From the NCBI GenBank assembly GCA_020650975.1, contig JAIPMN010019787.1:1-64000 (forward strand): a stretch of 64,000 nucleotides of DNA, given 5' to 3'. Shown here piece by piece: positions 63,891 through 64,000 of this stretch. The notes under the pieces were generated by a model. The model was not told where the DNA came from. It was given only the letters and a program-made list of their open reading frames with translations, and ran no database searches. Origin of the DNA: Apostichopus californicus. Taxonomy: Eukaryota > Echinodermata > Holothuroidea > Aspidochirotida > Stichopodidae. The position numbers were made by a program, and so were the translations under genes. Each line of letters starts with the position of its first letter. Within the stretch, counting starts at the first letter, position 1.

Positions 63891-64000
63891 CAACATGATA
63901 TCCTGATTCTTGAGTCCTGACTTAACCCTGGTTGCATCTTTAGATGCAAGGGTTCTAGCAATGTCAAAGGTCTCTACTACGGCAATTTTTATTTCTAGTC

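Overview
This window is about 64 kb of AT-rich animal nuclear DNA. Genes are split into many short exons with GT..AG (and apparently two GC..AG) introns, and the introns are full of tandem repeats, tRNA-derived SINEs, LINE tails and a hAT-type DNA transposon. The gene content (XPA, centlein, a CCDC171-like gene, a receptor tyrosine kinase) fits an invertebrate deuterostome. I favour an echinoderm such as a sea cucumber, but that is inference from general character, not a diagnostic marker.

Layout. (1) 1-6427, plus strand: the last six exons of a receptor tyrosine kinase, from just before the alpha-C helix to the stop; the ectodomain, membrane segment and ATP-binding lobe lie upstream of the window. 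(2) 6428-12651: 6 kb between converging genes, holding a LINE 3' fragment, a segmental duplication carrying a small inverted-repeat transposon, a dispersed repeat with a 41-bp perfect palindrome, and one unidentified coding-like ORF. (3) 12652-17382, minus strand: a complete XPA nucleotide-excision-repair gene in five coding exons, 277 aa. (4) 17383-19812: a divergent intergenic region that should contain the promoters of XPA and CNTLN. (5) 19813-50787, plus strand: a complete centlein (CNTLN) gene that I could join into 34 phase-compatible coding exons, 1,247 aa. (6) 50788-51889: a short gap between converging 3' ends. (7) 51890 to beyond 63305, minus strand: the C-terminal 751 codons of a CCDC171-like coiled-coil gene in 14 exons, continuing off the right edge.

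The genes do not form an operon or one pathway. XPA works in DNA repair, CNTLN at the centrosome linker, CCDC171 is a poorly characterised coiled-coil protein, and the kinase is a membrane receptor. To my knowledge XPA, CNTLN and CCDC171 all lie on human chromosome 9, so part of this neighbourhood may be an old linkage.

The most unusual signal is at the splice sites of CNTLN and CCDC171. Several tandem repeats have captured, or start exactly at, exon-intron junctions: a 56-bp unit repeated about 22 times just before CNTLN exon 25 with a 3' splice site in every unit, a doubled acceptor at exon 10, a repeat that begins at the donor of exon 27, and a three-unit repeat over a CCDC171 donor. Three transposable elements also sit within about 15 bases downstream of CNTLN donors; in one case the 8-bp target duplication is the donor itself. 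Two CNTLN introns appear to use GC donors.
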